DNA of 64,000 nucleotides, from assembly GCA_018436855.1 (NCBI GenBank), contig JAHDKO010000058.1, forward strand, positions 1 to 64,000, given 5' to 3'. Position 1 is the first letter of the stretch, and every line of letters starts with the position of its first letter. The translations under genes and the position numbers were made by a program. The stretch comes from Deltaproteobacteria bacterium. GTDB taxonomy: Bacteria > Desulfobacterota > Desulfomonilia > UBA1062. The notes below the pieces were generated by a model. It did not search any database. It saw nothing but the letters and a program-made list of their open reading frames with translations, and had not been told where the DNA came from. Positions 26,730 through 35,446 of this stretch are shown here, one piece after another.

Positions 26730-27902
26730 ATGTTTGGAAAACGCATACAGGTATTCAGGCTCTTCGGGTTTACCGTGTATCTCGATCTAAGTTGGGTCAT
26801 CATCGCCGTGCTCATTACCTGGTCGCTGGCCGCTGGGTTCTTTCCCTACTACTACCAGGGCTTCTCAACACTCACCTACTGGATCATGGGCGTAATCGGC
26901 GCCTTTGGGCTGTTCTTTTCGATCATTTTCCACGAGATGAGCCACTCGCTGGTATCGCGCAAGTTCGGCCTCGACATCAGGGGGATCACCCTGTTTGTCT
27001 TCGGCGGCGTCTCCGAGATGAACGAAGAGCCGAACGACTCCAGGACCGAATTCTTCATGGCTATTGCCGGGCCTCTGTCGAGCATTTTTCTGGGCTTCGT
27101 ATTCTATGGCGTGTACCGGTTCGGGATCCAGGCACAATGGCCTGCGCCGGTGGGGGCAGTTTTCAACTATCTGGCGATCATCAACTTCGTTCTGGCCGCT
27201 TTCAACCTCGTCCCGGCGTATCCGCTCGACGGCGGCAGGGTCCTGCGGTCGGCCCTGTGGAGGTGGAAGGGCAACCTTCGCTGGGCGACCCGGATCGCGA
27301 CCCGGATAGGGGCCGGTTTCGGACTGGGGCTCATCCTTATGGGTGTTTTGAACATCATCACCGGAAACTTCATCGGCGGCATGTGGTGGGTTCTCATCGG
27401 GCTGTTCCTGAGGAGCGCGTCCCAGACCTCATACACACAGCTCCTGATGCAGCGGGCCTTAAGCGGCGAGACGGTCAGGCAGTTCATGAAGAAAGACCCG
27501 GTATCGGTTTCTCCGGCCATGTCCCTGGACCAGCTCATTCACGACTATTTCTACAAGTATCACTACAAGATGTTTCCCGTGCAGGACGATGCGGGGAATC
27601 TCGAAGGCTGCATCACCCTGGACAGGATCAAGGAGGTTCCCCGGGAAGAGTGGGATCGCAGGCATGTGGAAGACATCGTATCGAAATGCTCGGAGCAGAA
27701 TACGGTCGAGCCTTCCACCGATGCTATGAAGGTGATGGCCAGAATGAATCGCGAAGGGGTGAGCAGGCTCCTCGTAACGGACCATGGTCACCTGGAAGGC
27801 ATCGTGACCCTGCGTGATCTCTTCAACTTCATCTCCATGAAAATGGACCTCGAAGGAGAGGATGTCTCTCCGGAAACGCGGCCCGGGCCTCCAGGGAGTT
27901 AA
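26730..27902 (+). CDS. site-2 protease family zinc metalloprotease with CBS domains
   Basis: A 390-residue membrane protease. Residues ~1-240 are the S2P core: FHEMSHSLVSRKFG (HExxH zinc site) near residue 68, FGGVSEM, and NLVPAYPLDGGRVLRS near residue 160, which supplies the third zinc ligand Asp. Residues ~250-375 are two CBS domains (VRQFMKKDPVSVSP and the MARMNREGVSRLLVTD segment) that probably sense an adenine nucleotide. Such proteases cut transmembrane regulators or act in stress responses. Ribosome site AAAGGGAG; expression probably from the sigma-54-like site at 26593. Confidence 0.92.
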   Translation: MFGKRIQVFRLFGFTVYLDLSWVIIAVLITWSLAAGFFPYYYQGFSTLTYWIMGVIGAFGLFFSIIFHEMSHSLVSRKFGLDIRGITLFVFGGVSEMNEEPNDSRTEFFMAIAGPLSSIFLGFVFYGVYRFGIQAQWPAPVGAVFNYLAIINFVLAAFNLVPAYPLDGGRVLRSALWRWKGNLRWATRIATRIGAGFGLGLILMGVLNIITGNFIGGMWWVLIGLFLRSASQTSYTQLLMQRALSGETVRQFMKKDPVSVSPAMSLDQLIHDYFYKYHYKMFPVQDDAGNLEGCITLDRIKEVPREEWDRRHVEDIVSKCSEQNTVEPSTDAMKVMARMNREGVSRLLVTDHGHLEGIVTLRDLFNFISMKMDLEGEDVSPETRPGPPGS

Positions 27903-28161
27903 CCCTGGTGGTACACTCCCTTTTGCGGGCTTCTAACGAAGGGCGTGTCCGCCTTCCCCTCCCGCCTTCCTTAAAAGGCCCGGTGTTCCGTGCCCGCCGT
28001 GGCGGGCGGCTCTGGGGGTCTGTAGGCGCATGGAAAGAGCAGCGCAGGGTTTCCCCCTCTGTAGGATTGAATCCTGTTCCGCAAGACATATTCCCGGAGC
28101 ATGCCGATGACCTTAGAATATAAGCATTGAATATTGCATATGATATGAAACGATCTTCTCC
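27903..28161. other. region upstream of the gap promoter
   Basis: There is no gene here. A 13-base palindrome AGGATT-G-AATCCT lies at 28063-28075, about 87 bases upstream of the -24 box, a plausible activator site. The region also contains a GC-rich, C-tract-rich stretch at 27950-28020 without clear structure. Confidence 0.35.
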
Positions 28162-28177
28162 TGGCACGCTCTTTGTA
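28162..28177 (+). promoter_or_regulatory. sigma-54 promoter for gap
   Basis: TGGCAC-GCTCT-TTGTA matches the -24 element fully and the -12 element except T for C. The predicted transcript start near 28189 leaves a leader of roughly 185 bases. Together with the identical-core site at 35221-35236 it is the best promoter match in the island. Confidence 0.72.
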
Positions 28178-28271
28178 GATACTTCATCGTAAGGTGATTT
28201 TTTTCAGGGAGAGTTCACTGCAAAGAACGCTCCTGGAATCTTCTGGCGTTCAAAAAGGAGGAGATCGACCT

Positions 28272-28291
28272 CCCCCCACCCGTGTGGGGGG
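28272..28291 (+). promoter_or_regulatory. stable hairpin in the gap leader
   Basis: CCCCCCAC (28272-28279) pairs with GTGGGGGG (28284-28291) over a CCGT loop, in the 5' leader of gap. There is no T-run after it, so it is more likely an mRNA stability or translation element than a terminator. Confidence 0.45.
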
Positions 28292-28375
28292 AAGCCGATT
28301 GGATGAACCGGCGTTTTCTGAAAGAAATGCATCCGGAAACGCGGTTCCATCCAGTGGAAGTACCAGGGGAAGAGA

Positions 28376-29368
28376 ATGGCAAAGGTTGCGATAAACGGCA
28401 TGGGAAGGATCGGAAGAGCGCTGTTCAAGGCGCTCGTTGATATGCCTGGGCTCGAGGTTGTAGCGGTCAACGACCTCGCACCGGTGGACAACATCGCATA
28501 CCTGCTCAGGTACGACTCGGTATACGGGCGATACGGCAAGGCGGTGACAAGCAGGGAGAATGCCATTGTCGTCGATGAAAAGGAATATCGCTTCCTGCAG
28601 GAGAAACATCCCGGGGATCTCCCCTGGAAGGACCTTAAGGTGGATCTGGTATTTGAATGCTCCGGGGTGTTTACGACGAGGAAGGAGCTGGAGAATCATC
28701 TCCAGGCAGGCGCCTCCCGCGTGATCCTCTCGACCCGGGCAAAGGGCGGCGACGTGGAAACCGTGGTCCACGGCGTGAACAGGCCGGCCAAAGAGATCGA
28801 CATCATCTCCACGGCAAGCTGCACCACCAACTGCATCACGCCCCTGGTGGAGATCATGAACAGGAGGATCGGGGTCATGAAGGCGATCATGACCACCATA
28901 CACGCCTACACCTCATCCCAGAACCTGGTGGACGGCGGCAACAAGAAATGGAAGAGGGGCAGGGCCGCGGCGATAAACTTGGTTCCGACCACCACCGGTG
29001 CGGCCAGGGCCACCGGGAACGTACTGCCGGAATTCATGGAGAAGTTCGACGGCGTTGCAGTGAGGACACCGGTCCCGGCGGGTTCCATATCCGATGTCGT
29101 GTTCCTCACCAAAAGGCGGACGGGTGTGGACGAGGTCAACGGAATATTCCGCGAAGAGGCGCAAACGGAGCGGTACAGCGGGGTCTTGAGGGTGGCGGAG
29201 GACGAGATCGTGTCCACTGACATCATTCAGGACAGCCATGCCTCCATCGTGGATTCCCACATGACCCAGGTGGTCGACGGTGATCTGGTGAAGGTCATGT
29301 CCTGGTACGACAATGAGTGGGGGTATGTGTGCCAGATGGCCCGCACGGCAGCGGCGATGTTAGCATAG
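28376..29368 (+). CDS. gap: glyceraldehyde-3-phosphate dehydrogenase
   Basis: A 330-residue type I GAPDH converting glyceraldehyde-3-phosphate, NAD+ and phosphate to 1,3-bisphosphoglycerate. The NAD fold starts INGMGRIGR. The Asp of VNDLAP at the end of the second strand favours NAD+ over NADP+. The active site STASCTTNC is near residue 150, HAYTSSQ follows, and WYDNEWGY is near the end. It is not in a pgk/tpi operon but alone behind a sigma-54 promoter and before a strong terminator, suggesting a second, conditionally expressed GAPDH (inference). Confidence 0.95.
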   Translation: MAKVAINGMGRIGRALFKALVDMPGLEVVAVNDLAPVDNIAYLLRYDSVYGRYGKAVTSRENAIVVDEKEYRFLQEKHPGDLPWKDLKVDLVFECSGVFTTRKELENHLQAGASRVILSTRAKGGDVETVVHGVNRPAKEIDIISTASCTTNCITPLVEIMNRRIGVMKAIMTTIHAYTSSQNLVDGGNKKWKRGRAAAINLVPTTTGAARATGNVLPEFMEKFDGVAVRTPVPAGSISDVVFLTKRRTGVDEVNGIFREEAQTERYSGVLRVAEDEIVSTDIIQDSHASIVDSHMTQVVDGDLVKVMSWYDNEWGYVCQMARTAAAMLA

Positions 29369-29495
29369 AAAACCGACCGGAAACAGGTGTGCATGGGCAC
29401 CGGACTTTTAGGATGAAGAAGCGAAGATCATGAACAGAGAGAAAGGAAGGTATTCCAGACAATATACAAAAGACCACGTATGCTCCTCTTAGCGG

Positions 29496-29542
29496 GGGTT
29501 GGAGAACCTACCTCAGCCCCGTTCTCCAACCCTCATTTTTTT
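29496..29542 (+). terminator. rho-independent terminator of gap
   Basis: A perfect 12-bp stem (29496-29507 with 29521-29532) and a 13-base loop are followed by TCA and seven T. It lies 130 bases past the gap stop. Confidence 0.88.
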
Positions 29543-29597
29543 CCCTGTCGAGAAAAGGGAAAAAGAGGGAATACCCTGGGGGAGTCGACCGATATAT

Positions 29598-29629
29598 GCG
29601 CCATGCGGATGAGAAGATCCGCATGGCGC
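29598..29629. terminator. 13-bp perfect hairpin between gap and the histidine kinase gene
   Basis: Arms 29598-29610 and 29617-29629 pair perfectly over GAGAAG. TTTCATTTTT follows on the plus strand. It ends 13 bases from the stop of the convergent kinase gene, so it may serve both directions. Confidence 0.65.
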
Positions 29630-29642
29630 TTTCATTTTTAGG

Positions 29643-30359
29643 TCATTCCCGCCCAGGGTGCTTCGGGAGGATCAGGGTAAAGGTGCTTCCCACCCCTTCG
29701 GTGCTCTCCAATCGGAGCTGTCCGTGGTGCATGTCAACATAGCGTTTGACATTGGAAAGGCCCAGCCCGAAACCGCGCAGCTCACGGTTGCGGAGGTCCA
29801 TGACCTCCTCGAACGGCTTGACGATGTCCTCGATGTCCTTGCGCCGGAACCCCTTGCCCGTGTCCTCGATGCTGATGGCTACGGAATCTTCGGACGACTC
29901 GGCGCTCACGGTCACGCGCCCCCCGGAGGGCGTGTATTTGAGCGCATTGTCGATGATGTTCTGCACCGCCTTGGCGAGCGGGTTGGCATAGGCCTGCAGA
30001 AAGATCGGCCCGGGAGGAATCCGGATCTCCAGGGATATTCCTCTTTCCTGCGCCTCGACCAGGTAGTTTTCCACTTGGTCCATCAGGAGGGCACATACAT
30101 CGACACGTTCGGGAAACATCATGGACGTCAGTTCCCTGTCTGTCTGGAAATAGTCCAGGATCATGTGCAGATCGTGCTCGAGCCTCTTGCTGTTTTCGAT
30201 GATCACATCGAGCGCATGCTTCTGGTCATCCGTCAGGTTCCCGATCTTCCCGGACCGCAGCCGGTGCGCATATCCGCCGATGACGATGGCGGGAGACTTC
30301 AGGTCGTGGACCATGTGCGCTACAAACTCCCGGTATGTTTCCTTGACGCTTTTCTCCAT
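29643..30359 (-). CDS. small soluble sensor histidine kinase
   Basis: A 238-residue HisKA plus HATPase_c protein without membrane or PAS input domain. The H-box is FVAHMVHDLKSPAIVIGG near residue 15, the N-box NPLAKAVQNIIDNALKYT near residue 128, G1 IEDTGKGF near residue 167 and G2 RGFGLGLSNV near residue 195. With only ~12 residues before the H-box, input must come from a partner protein. Start chosen for GGAG 5 bases upstream. No response regulator is adjacent; the nearest is the NtrC-type regulator at 44.7-46.1 kb. Confidence 0.88.
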   Translation of the reverse strand: MEKSVKETYREFVAHMVHDLKSPAIVIGGYAHRLRSGKIGNLTDDQKHALDVIIENSKRLEHDLHMILDYFQTDRELTSMMFPERVDVCALLMDQVENYLVEAQERGISLEIRIPPGPIFLQAYANPLAKAVQNIIDNALKYTPSGGRVTVSAESSEDSVAISIEDTGKGFRRKDIEDIVKPFEEVMDLRNRELRGFGLGLSNVKRYVDMHHGQLRLESTEGVGSTFTLILPKHPGRE

Positions 30360-30888
30360 AACGCTCCTTTTCCTGGCTGTCCCCTGCAAGGTTCTTCTCC
30401 CCGGCACGTGCGATCGCGGGATACCGGATACCGGCGCCTGGCGGAGCGTGGAGCGGATACCGGGCCCTTCGCGGTCTCCTTGAATACCGGGTTCTCCTGA
30501 GATATCAGGGGATGAACAGCATGCGATACATGCCGGGAGCCTGGTTCAAAAACCGCCGATATATCCCCTTCCCTGGCGAGGTTCGCGTTCAAGGCTGTCT
30601 GACTCCCCTATCAAACAATATAGGATGGATATGCCGTGAAGCAAATGGCACCTGAAAAAGGGGATTATCCGGTTGTGGTGAGGTTCTTGGGCGGGGAATC
30701 CCGGGGCCCTTGCCCGGGCGGGAAAGTATCTCCTGCATGGGTCGCGATCAGGGGCGCGGGCCTCCCCATGATATGCGAGTCACACAATCCCGCCGGTCAC
30801 AGGCCCGGCCGGCGGTTCACAACCGCTTTTAAAAGTCTCGGGGCATACGCCGGAACGTGAGGACGGATTGGGCGAGATCTCGCGATCT
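30360..30888. other. 529-base intergenic region
   Basis: This lies between the kinase start and the PolX stop, both minus strand. Short open frames exist but none has a ribosome site or family features. No clear terminator for polX or promoter for the kinase could be identified. Confidence 0.25.
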
Positions 30889-32610
30889 TCAAACCCGTCT
30901 GAGCCGACTTTTGAGGTCCTCCACTCCAAGGCAGTTCAGGACATTCCCGGGTTCCAGCCATCCCCTTCTGGCCTGGTTGATGCCCATCTCCATATAGCCG
31001 AGGTTGAAAATGCTGTGGGCATCGGTGGATATGGCGACCATCAATCCCGCGTCCCTGGCCGCCTTGCAGTAGATGTCGTCAAGATCCAGCCGGTCGGGGT
31101 TTGCATTGAGCTCGAGAAAGCAGCCCTTCTCCCGTGCCGCCTCGATGACCCGCTCCAAGTCTATTTCGTAGGGTTCCCGCTCGTTGATGAGGCGACCGGT
31201 GGGGTGGCCGAAGATCGAGAAATACGGGTTTTCCATGGCCTTGAGCACCCGTTCTGTCTGTTTCTCGCGAGAGAGGTGCTGGTGGTAGTGGATGGAGCAG
31301 ACCGTGAAGTCGAGGTGCCTGAGGATCTCGTCCGGATAGTCGAGGGTCCCGTCCTTGAGGATGTCCACCTCCGCTGACTTCAGGATCGTGATATCGGGGT
31401 AGCGCTCGTTCATCCGGTCGATCTCCTCGATCTGTTCCATGAGAACCCTGCTTCCGATTCCATGGGCCACCGTCACCTGGGGAGAGTGGTTGGTAACGGC
31501 CAGATATTCATACCCGCGGCTGCGCGCTGCCCCCACCATTTCCTCCAGGGTGTTCTTGCCGTCCGAGAGAGTGGTGTGGGCGTGGAGATCTCCCCGGATA
31601 TCTTCCTGGGTGATCAGCCGGGGGAGCTCCCCATGCCGGGCGGCCTCGATCTCTCCCCGGTTCTCCCTGAGCTCGGGCTCGATATAGGGCAGGCCCACGC
31701 TGCGGTAGACCTCTTCCTCGGTCAGCCCGGCGATGCGCTTGCCCCCGCGGAAGACGCCGTACTCGTTGATCTTGAGGCCGTTTCTCTGCGCCATCTTCCG
31801 CACCGCGACGCTGTGCTCCTTCGATCCGGTGAAATAGTGCAGGGCCGCGCCGTAGCTTTCCTCGGGCACCACCCGGACATCCACCTGGAGGCCCGACCTC
31901 AGGATGACCGTCGACCGGGTCATTCCCCGGGAGACCACCGTGCTCACCTCTTCGAAGCCGGTGAAGCGGTCCATGACCAGCCCGGGTTCGTCACAGATCA
32001 CCAGGATGTCAAGATCGCCCACGGTCTCCTTTTTTCGGCGGTAGCTCCCGGCCACGACCGCCTGCCTCACCACTTCCAGAGTGTTGAGGCGTTCAAGGTA
32101 CGACCGGGCGATCTCATGGGCGGTGATGAACTTGATCCGGGCGGAGTGGGCAGCAACGGCGGATAAACCCCGGAGAATCTTCCTCTCGGTCTTCGGGCCG
32201 AAGCCCCTGATCCGGGCGATCTCTCCGCTGCGGGCGGCCGCTTCCAGGTCCTGCCGGGAGGAGATCCCCAGGCTGTCGTGAAGGGTTTTCACCTTTTTTG
32301 GGCCGAGCCCTTCGATTTTCATGAGAATGCTCAGTCCTTCGGGAATCTCCCTCTCAAGCTCATCCAACCGGTGGATCCGGCCCGTGCCTACGTATTCCCT
32401 GATCTTTGCCGCCAGGTCATGGCCGATTCCGGGCAGCTCCTGAAGGTCTTCACCCTCATCGATCATGCCGGCAACGCTTTTCGGCTGCGACTCGATGGTC
32501 CGGGCTGCGTTCCGGTATGCCCGGACGCGGAACTGATTGGTTCCCTGGATCTCCAGAAGGTCTGCCAGCTTCTGGAACGCGGCGGCTATTTCCTGGTTGT
32601 AAAACGGCAT
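30889..32610 (-). CDS. polX: DNA polymerase/3'-5' exonuclease PolX
   Basis: A 573-residue family X polymerase for gap-filling repair. Residues ~1-150 hold helix-hairpin-helix DNA-binding repeats (LQELPGIGHDLAAKI, IEGLGPKKVKTLH, IRGFGPKTERKI). Residues ~185-320 hold the nucleotidyltransferase core with AGSYRRKKETVGDLDILV (catalytic DxD) and VDVRVV. Residues ~335-570 are the PHP domain with DLHAHTTLSDG, IHYHQHL and STDAHS metal-binding motifs, which give 3'-5' exonuclease and AP-site activities. It appears to be a single gene in the stress island. Confidence 0.95.
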   Translation of the reverse strand: MPFYNQEIAAAFQKLADLLEIQGTNQFRVRAYRNAARTIESQPKSVAGMIDEGEDLQELPGIGHDLAAKIREYVGTGRIHRLDELEREIPEGLSILMKIEGLGPKKVKTLHDSLGISSRQDLEAAARSGEIARIRGFGPKTERKILRGLSAVAAHSARIKFITAHEIARSYLERLNTLEVVRQAVVAGSYRRKKETVGDLDILVICDEPGLVMDRFTGFEEVSTVVSRGMTRSTVILRSGLQVDVRVVPEESYGAALHYFTGSKEHSVAVRKMAQRNGLKINEYGVFRGGKRIAGLTEEEVYRSVGLPYIEPELRENRGEIEAARHGELPRLITQEDIRGDLHAHTTLSDGKNTLEEMVGAARSRGYEYLAVTNHSPQVTVAHGIGSRVLMEQIEEIDRMNERYPDITILKSAEVDILKDGTLDYPDEILRHLDFTVCSIHYHQHLSREKQTERVLKAMENPYFSIFGHPTGRLINEREPYEIDLERVIEAAREKGCFLELNANPDRLDLDDIYCKAARDAGLMVAISTDAHSIFNLGYMEMGINQARRGWLEPGNVLNCLGVEDLKSRLRRV

Positions 32611-32715
32611 GGTCCACCGCCTTGATGCCCCTGCACATCGGGCTCCCCCGGCGGCTTTGGCCGGTATGTATAAGGGAATCCTTCCCGGCCGGGAATCGGC
32701 GCGGAGAAAAAAGAG

Positions 32716-32750
32716 CAGGGCCGGGGTGAGGACTGACAGCCCCGGCCCTG
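32716..32750 (-). terminator. rho-independent terminator of galT-treT
   Basis: An 11-bp perfect stem (32740-32750 with 32716-32726) with a 13-base loop is followed on the minus strand by CTCTTTTTTCT. It lies 95 bases past the TreT stop. No other element is seen in 32611-32845. Confidence 0.85.
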
Positions 32751-32845
32751 AAAATGAGAGGTGCTAACGTCTTGTTCTGATATATCCATACGCAGGATAC
32801 GCGGGACCGGGGCCCCGCACAGGCCTGCGGTGGATGGCATTGTGC

Positions 32846-34081
32846 TCATGCTTCCTCCCCGTCTCTCAGACGGAAGATGGTTTCGAAGGAGGCAAAGAGA
32901 TCGAGGTAATCCTCCAGGAGCCGCGTCATGAGAAAATTCTCCCTGACCTGCTCGCGTGCCGCCTTCCCAAGGCTCGACCGCAGATCCTTATCCCGGATGA
33001 GGCGGACTATCCTGTCTGCGGCCTCCTCGATGGTGGAGACCAGAAATCCATTTACCCCGTCCTCGATCTGGTAGCTGATTCCCCCTGCGTTGCCGCCTAT
33101 CACGGCTGCTCCCTTCCACATGGCCTCGGTCACTGTCAGACCGAACCCCTCGCGCAGCGATTTCTGTATCACCACGGCGGCATGGCGCTGCAGCGCATTG
33201 ACCAGGGCGGTGTCCTGCCGGCTGATAATGATGATGCGCTCTTCGCGCTGATCGAGGAGCGAGGTGTAGACCTCTCCTCCTTCCGGGTCATCCGTGGCCA
33301 CGTTCCCGAGCAGGACCAGGGTGCAGGGAACCTCCTCTCTCGCGAGCCTGAACGCCTCGATGACCCCGGCAGGGTCTTTCCACCGGTCGAAACGCGATAT
33401 CTGGGTGACAATGGGAAGGTCGGTGGGGATATGGTAGTGGTCGAGGCGTTCACGGATATTTTCGGCGGTCATGTCCCGGTTTTTGATCGAGAAGGGGTCG
33501 ATGCAGGGTTTGAAGAAGAGCTGAGGGGTCCGGAGCCGCTGCCGGTACTCCTCGAGGGAGAGAACCACGGCGTCGTGCAGCTCGATGAACTGCAGAAGAT
33601 ATTCCCAGAGCTCCCGGTGCGGGTTGGTGAGATCCAGGTGGCACCTCCACACCCATGGACAGTTTTTTTTGTAGTTCACCACCATCGGAAGGGGCTGAGG
33701 GTCGTGCACGATGACGAAATCGTGGTCGTGCAGATGGTTCCTCACGGCGTTCTCATAGACGATATCCTCATAGATCCGGCATTTTCGGGGCGAGAGGTTG
33801 ATGGCGCCTCCCTGCAGGGCATTGTGCATTTTTTTTGTGATGCTGAAGAAGTCGGGCGCTCCCTGGATCACCCGCCACCCGGTCATGACGCCAACTGAGT
33901 TCATGAGCAGGGTCAGGGGGGAGAGAATCTCGGCCACGCCCCCTCCGTAGTATGTGGAGTTGATGTGGGCCACGTGAAGACCGCGGAGCATATCCGCCTT
34001 TTCCCTGATCCGCTCCACCACGGCACTCCCGATCAGGGGACGGTAGTCTTCGATGGTTGCCAGGTTATGCCTGTGAGGCAT
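32846..34081 (-). CDS. treT: trehalose glycosyltransferring synthase-like GT4 enzyme (TreT)
   Basis: A 411-residue GT4 glycosyltransferase. VAHINSTYYGGGVAEIL near residue 37 is the TreT/trehalose-phosphorylase N-terminal signature. Later segments are IVHDPQPLPMV, WRCHLDLTNP, VTQISRFDRWKDP near residue 230 and KSLREGFGLTVTEAMWKG near residue 315 (the nucleotide-sugar EX7E motif region). It would make trehalose from a nucleoside-diphosphate glucose and glucose. Start set at ATG after AAGGAGG; it overlaps the end of galT, so the two are translated together. Trehalose protects against osmotic, desiccation and heat stress. Confidence 0.87.
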   Translation of the reverse strand: MPHRHNLATIEDYRPLIGSAVVERIREKADMLRGLHVAHINSTYYGGGVAEILSPLTLLMNSVGVMTGWRVIQGAPDFFSITKKMHNALQGGAINLSPRKCRIYEDIVYENAVRNHLHDHDFVIVHDPQPLPMVVNYKKNCPWVWRCHLDLTNPHRELWEYLLQFIELHDAVVLSLEEYRQRLRTPQLFFKPCIDPFSIKNRDMTAENIRERLDHYHIPTDLPIVTQISRFDRWKDPAGVIEAFRLAREEVPCTLVLLGNVATDDPEGGEVYTSLLDQREERIIIISRQDTALVNALQRHAAVVIQKSLREGFGLTVTEAMWKGAAVIGGNAGGISYQIEDGVNGFLVSTIEEAADRIVRLIRDKDLRSSLGKAAREQVRENFLMTRLLEDYLDLFASFETIFRLRDGEEA

Positions 34082-35132
34082 TCCGGCCTCCTTTTTCAAG
34101 CGGAGAGTCCGACCGCAGGAACCAGGCGTCCTCTTCGGGCAGGCTGGTGTTGATGCTCATGCCCGAGCCTATCTCGAAGCCCGCCCTGGTGGTCAGCCGA
34201 GGCCCGATCTGCAGAAACCAGTGTGCCTGAGGCTCGTCGGTGCGGTACTTTGCACTGGATTGGATCACATAGTTGTAGTCCGGGTCGTTCAGCCTGCCCC
34301 GTATTCTCCGGAGCATGGCGTGCAGCGAAGAGGCCAGATCGTCCTTTTCCTCTGCGGAAACGTCGCCGAAATGCGCCTTGTGCGCCCGGGGCATGATCCA
34401 TATCTCAAAGGGCTGCGCCGCCGCATACGGGACGAACGATACGAAAGACCGGTTTGCATGGATGACACGGATGCCTGCAGAAAGCTCTTCCGCGAGCATG
34501 TCGCAGTACATGCAACTGCCCCGCTGGTCGAAATATTGCTGCGCCCGGTACTCCTGCTCGCGGACATGCCCGGGGACCACGCCGGTCGAGATGATCTGGG
34601 AATGGGGATGGGCGAGAGAAGCCCCGGCTCGGCGGCCGCAGTTGCGGAAGATGACGACCAGCAGGTTCTTCTCAAGCCGGATGAGCTCGAGATACCGCTG
34701 GTGATACGCATCCACGATCATCTCCACCTCGCCCACGGTCATGGCCGGGATCTGCCGGTTATGCACCGGGCTTTCGATAAGAACTTCATGGTGGCCGTAA
34801 CCTTCCATCCTCATATATATTCCCTGGCAAACCCGCTTCAGGTCTCCCTCAGGGGTCAGTGCAGGGTATTTGTTCTCCACCACCCTGATCTGCCAGGAGG
34901 AATCACCGCGGCCATATTCCAGGAGAACGGGAGGGAGATCCTGTTCGTGCCCCGGGCAAAAAGGGCAGCGCTCATCATAGGCCGGCTCCGGGCGGGCATC
35001 TTCCCGTGCTCCAACCATCTCCCGGGGCCTCTGCCGGCGGGAAAGGGCATAGATCACCCATCTGCCCGTGGCAGGGTTGTACCTCATCTCGTTTCTGTGC
35101 GCGACAGGCGCTGTGGACGTCGCTCTTTTCAT
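34065..35132 (-). CDS. galT: galactose-1-phosphate uridylyltransferase family protein
   Basis: A 355-residue GalT-fold enzyme of the histidine-triad superfamily. The zinc site CPFC is near residue 56, and the active-site segment reads HPHSQ near residue 174 with the nucleophilic His. A second block, FVPYAAAQPFEIWIMPRAH near residue 232, and HWFLQIGPR near residue 300 follow. It transfers UMP (or AMP in related phosphorylases) between sugar phosphates. Its tight coupling to treT suggests it provides or recycles the nucleotide sugar for trehalose synthesis (inference). Expressed from a sigma-54 promoter at 35221. Confidence 0.9.
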   Translation of the reverse strand: MKRATSTAPVAHRNEMRYNPATGRWVIYALSRRQRPREMVGAREDARPEPAYDERCPFCPGHEQDLPPVLLEYGRGDSSWQIRVVENKYPALTPEGDLKRVCQGIYMRMEGYGHHEVLIESPVHNRQIPAMTVGEVEMIVDAYHQRYLELIRLEKNLLVVIFRNCGRRAGASLAHPHSQIISTGVVPGHVREQEYRAQQYFDQRGSCMYCDMLAEELSAGIRVIHANRSFVSFVPYAAAQPFEIWIMPRAHKAHFGDVSAEEKDDLASSLHAMLRRIRGRLNDPDYNYVIQSSAKYRTDEPQAHWFLQIGPRLTTRAGFEIGSGMSINTSLPEEDAWFLRSDSPLEKGGRNASQA

Positions 35133-35446
35133 CCGGTGCCCTTTTCACGGTCGGCGGGAAAACAGTGGATCATCCCCCCAAGCCCCCTTCATGCATAAGA
35201 TTTCAAATTCAGGAAAGATCTACAAAATATGTGCCAGCTGATCCCCATTGCTTTCTCTCCTCAAGACCACCGTGCGGAAGCCGGGGAGAAAAACCACATA
35301 CAGCGGCTCCCGGAGCGGAGAAACGGAGTGACCGGGCTTTCCGAAGCCTTGATTTATCCTCGGGTGAGAAAACGGTCTCAGGCATGAAAACCGTCCAGTT
35401 TCACAGGACAAATCCTTTCTCGCCGGACACATCGGGGCTTGGGAGG
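35133..35446. other. 314-base region upstream of galT
   Basis: This contains the sigma-54 promoter at 35221-35236. About 165 bases further upstream is a motif TCACAGGACAAA at 35401-35412 that recurs in other upstream regions of this island. No gene is supportable here. The mutM stop lies at its right edge. Confidence 0.4.
35221..35236 (-). promoter_or_regulatory. sigma-54 promoter for galT-treT
   Basis: The minus strand reads TGGCAC-ATATT-TTGTA, identical in both conserved boxes to the gap promoter. The predicted start is about 75 bases before the galT ATG. Confidence 0.72.

Noticed and set aside
28194-28394. 66-codon open frame in the gap leader
   Set aside because: It overlaps the gap start, crosses the C-tract hairpin and has no protein-like composition.
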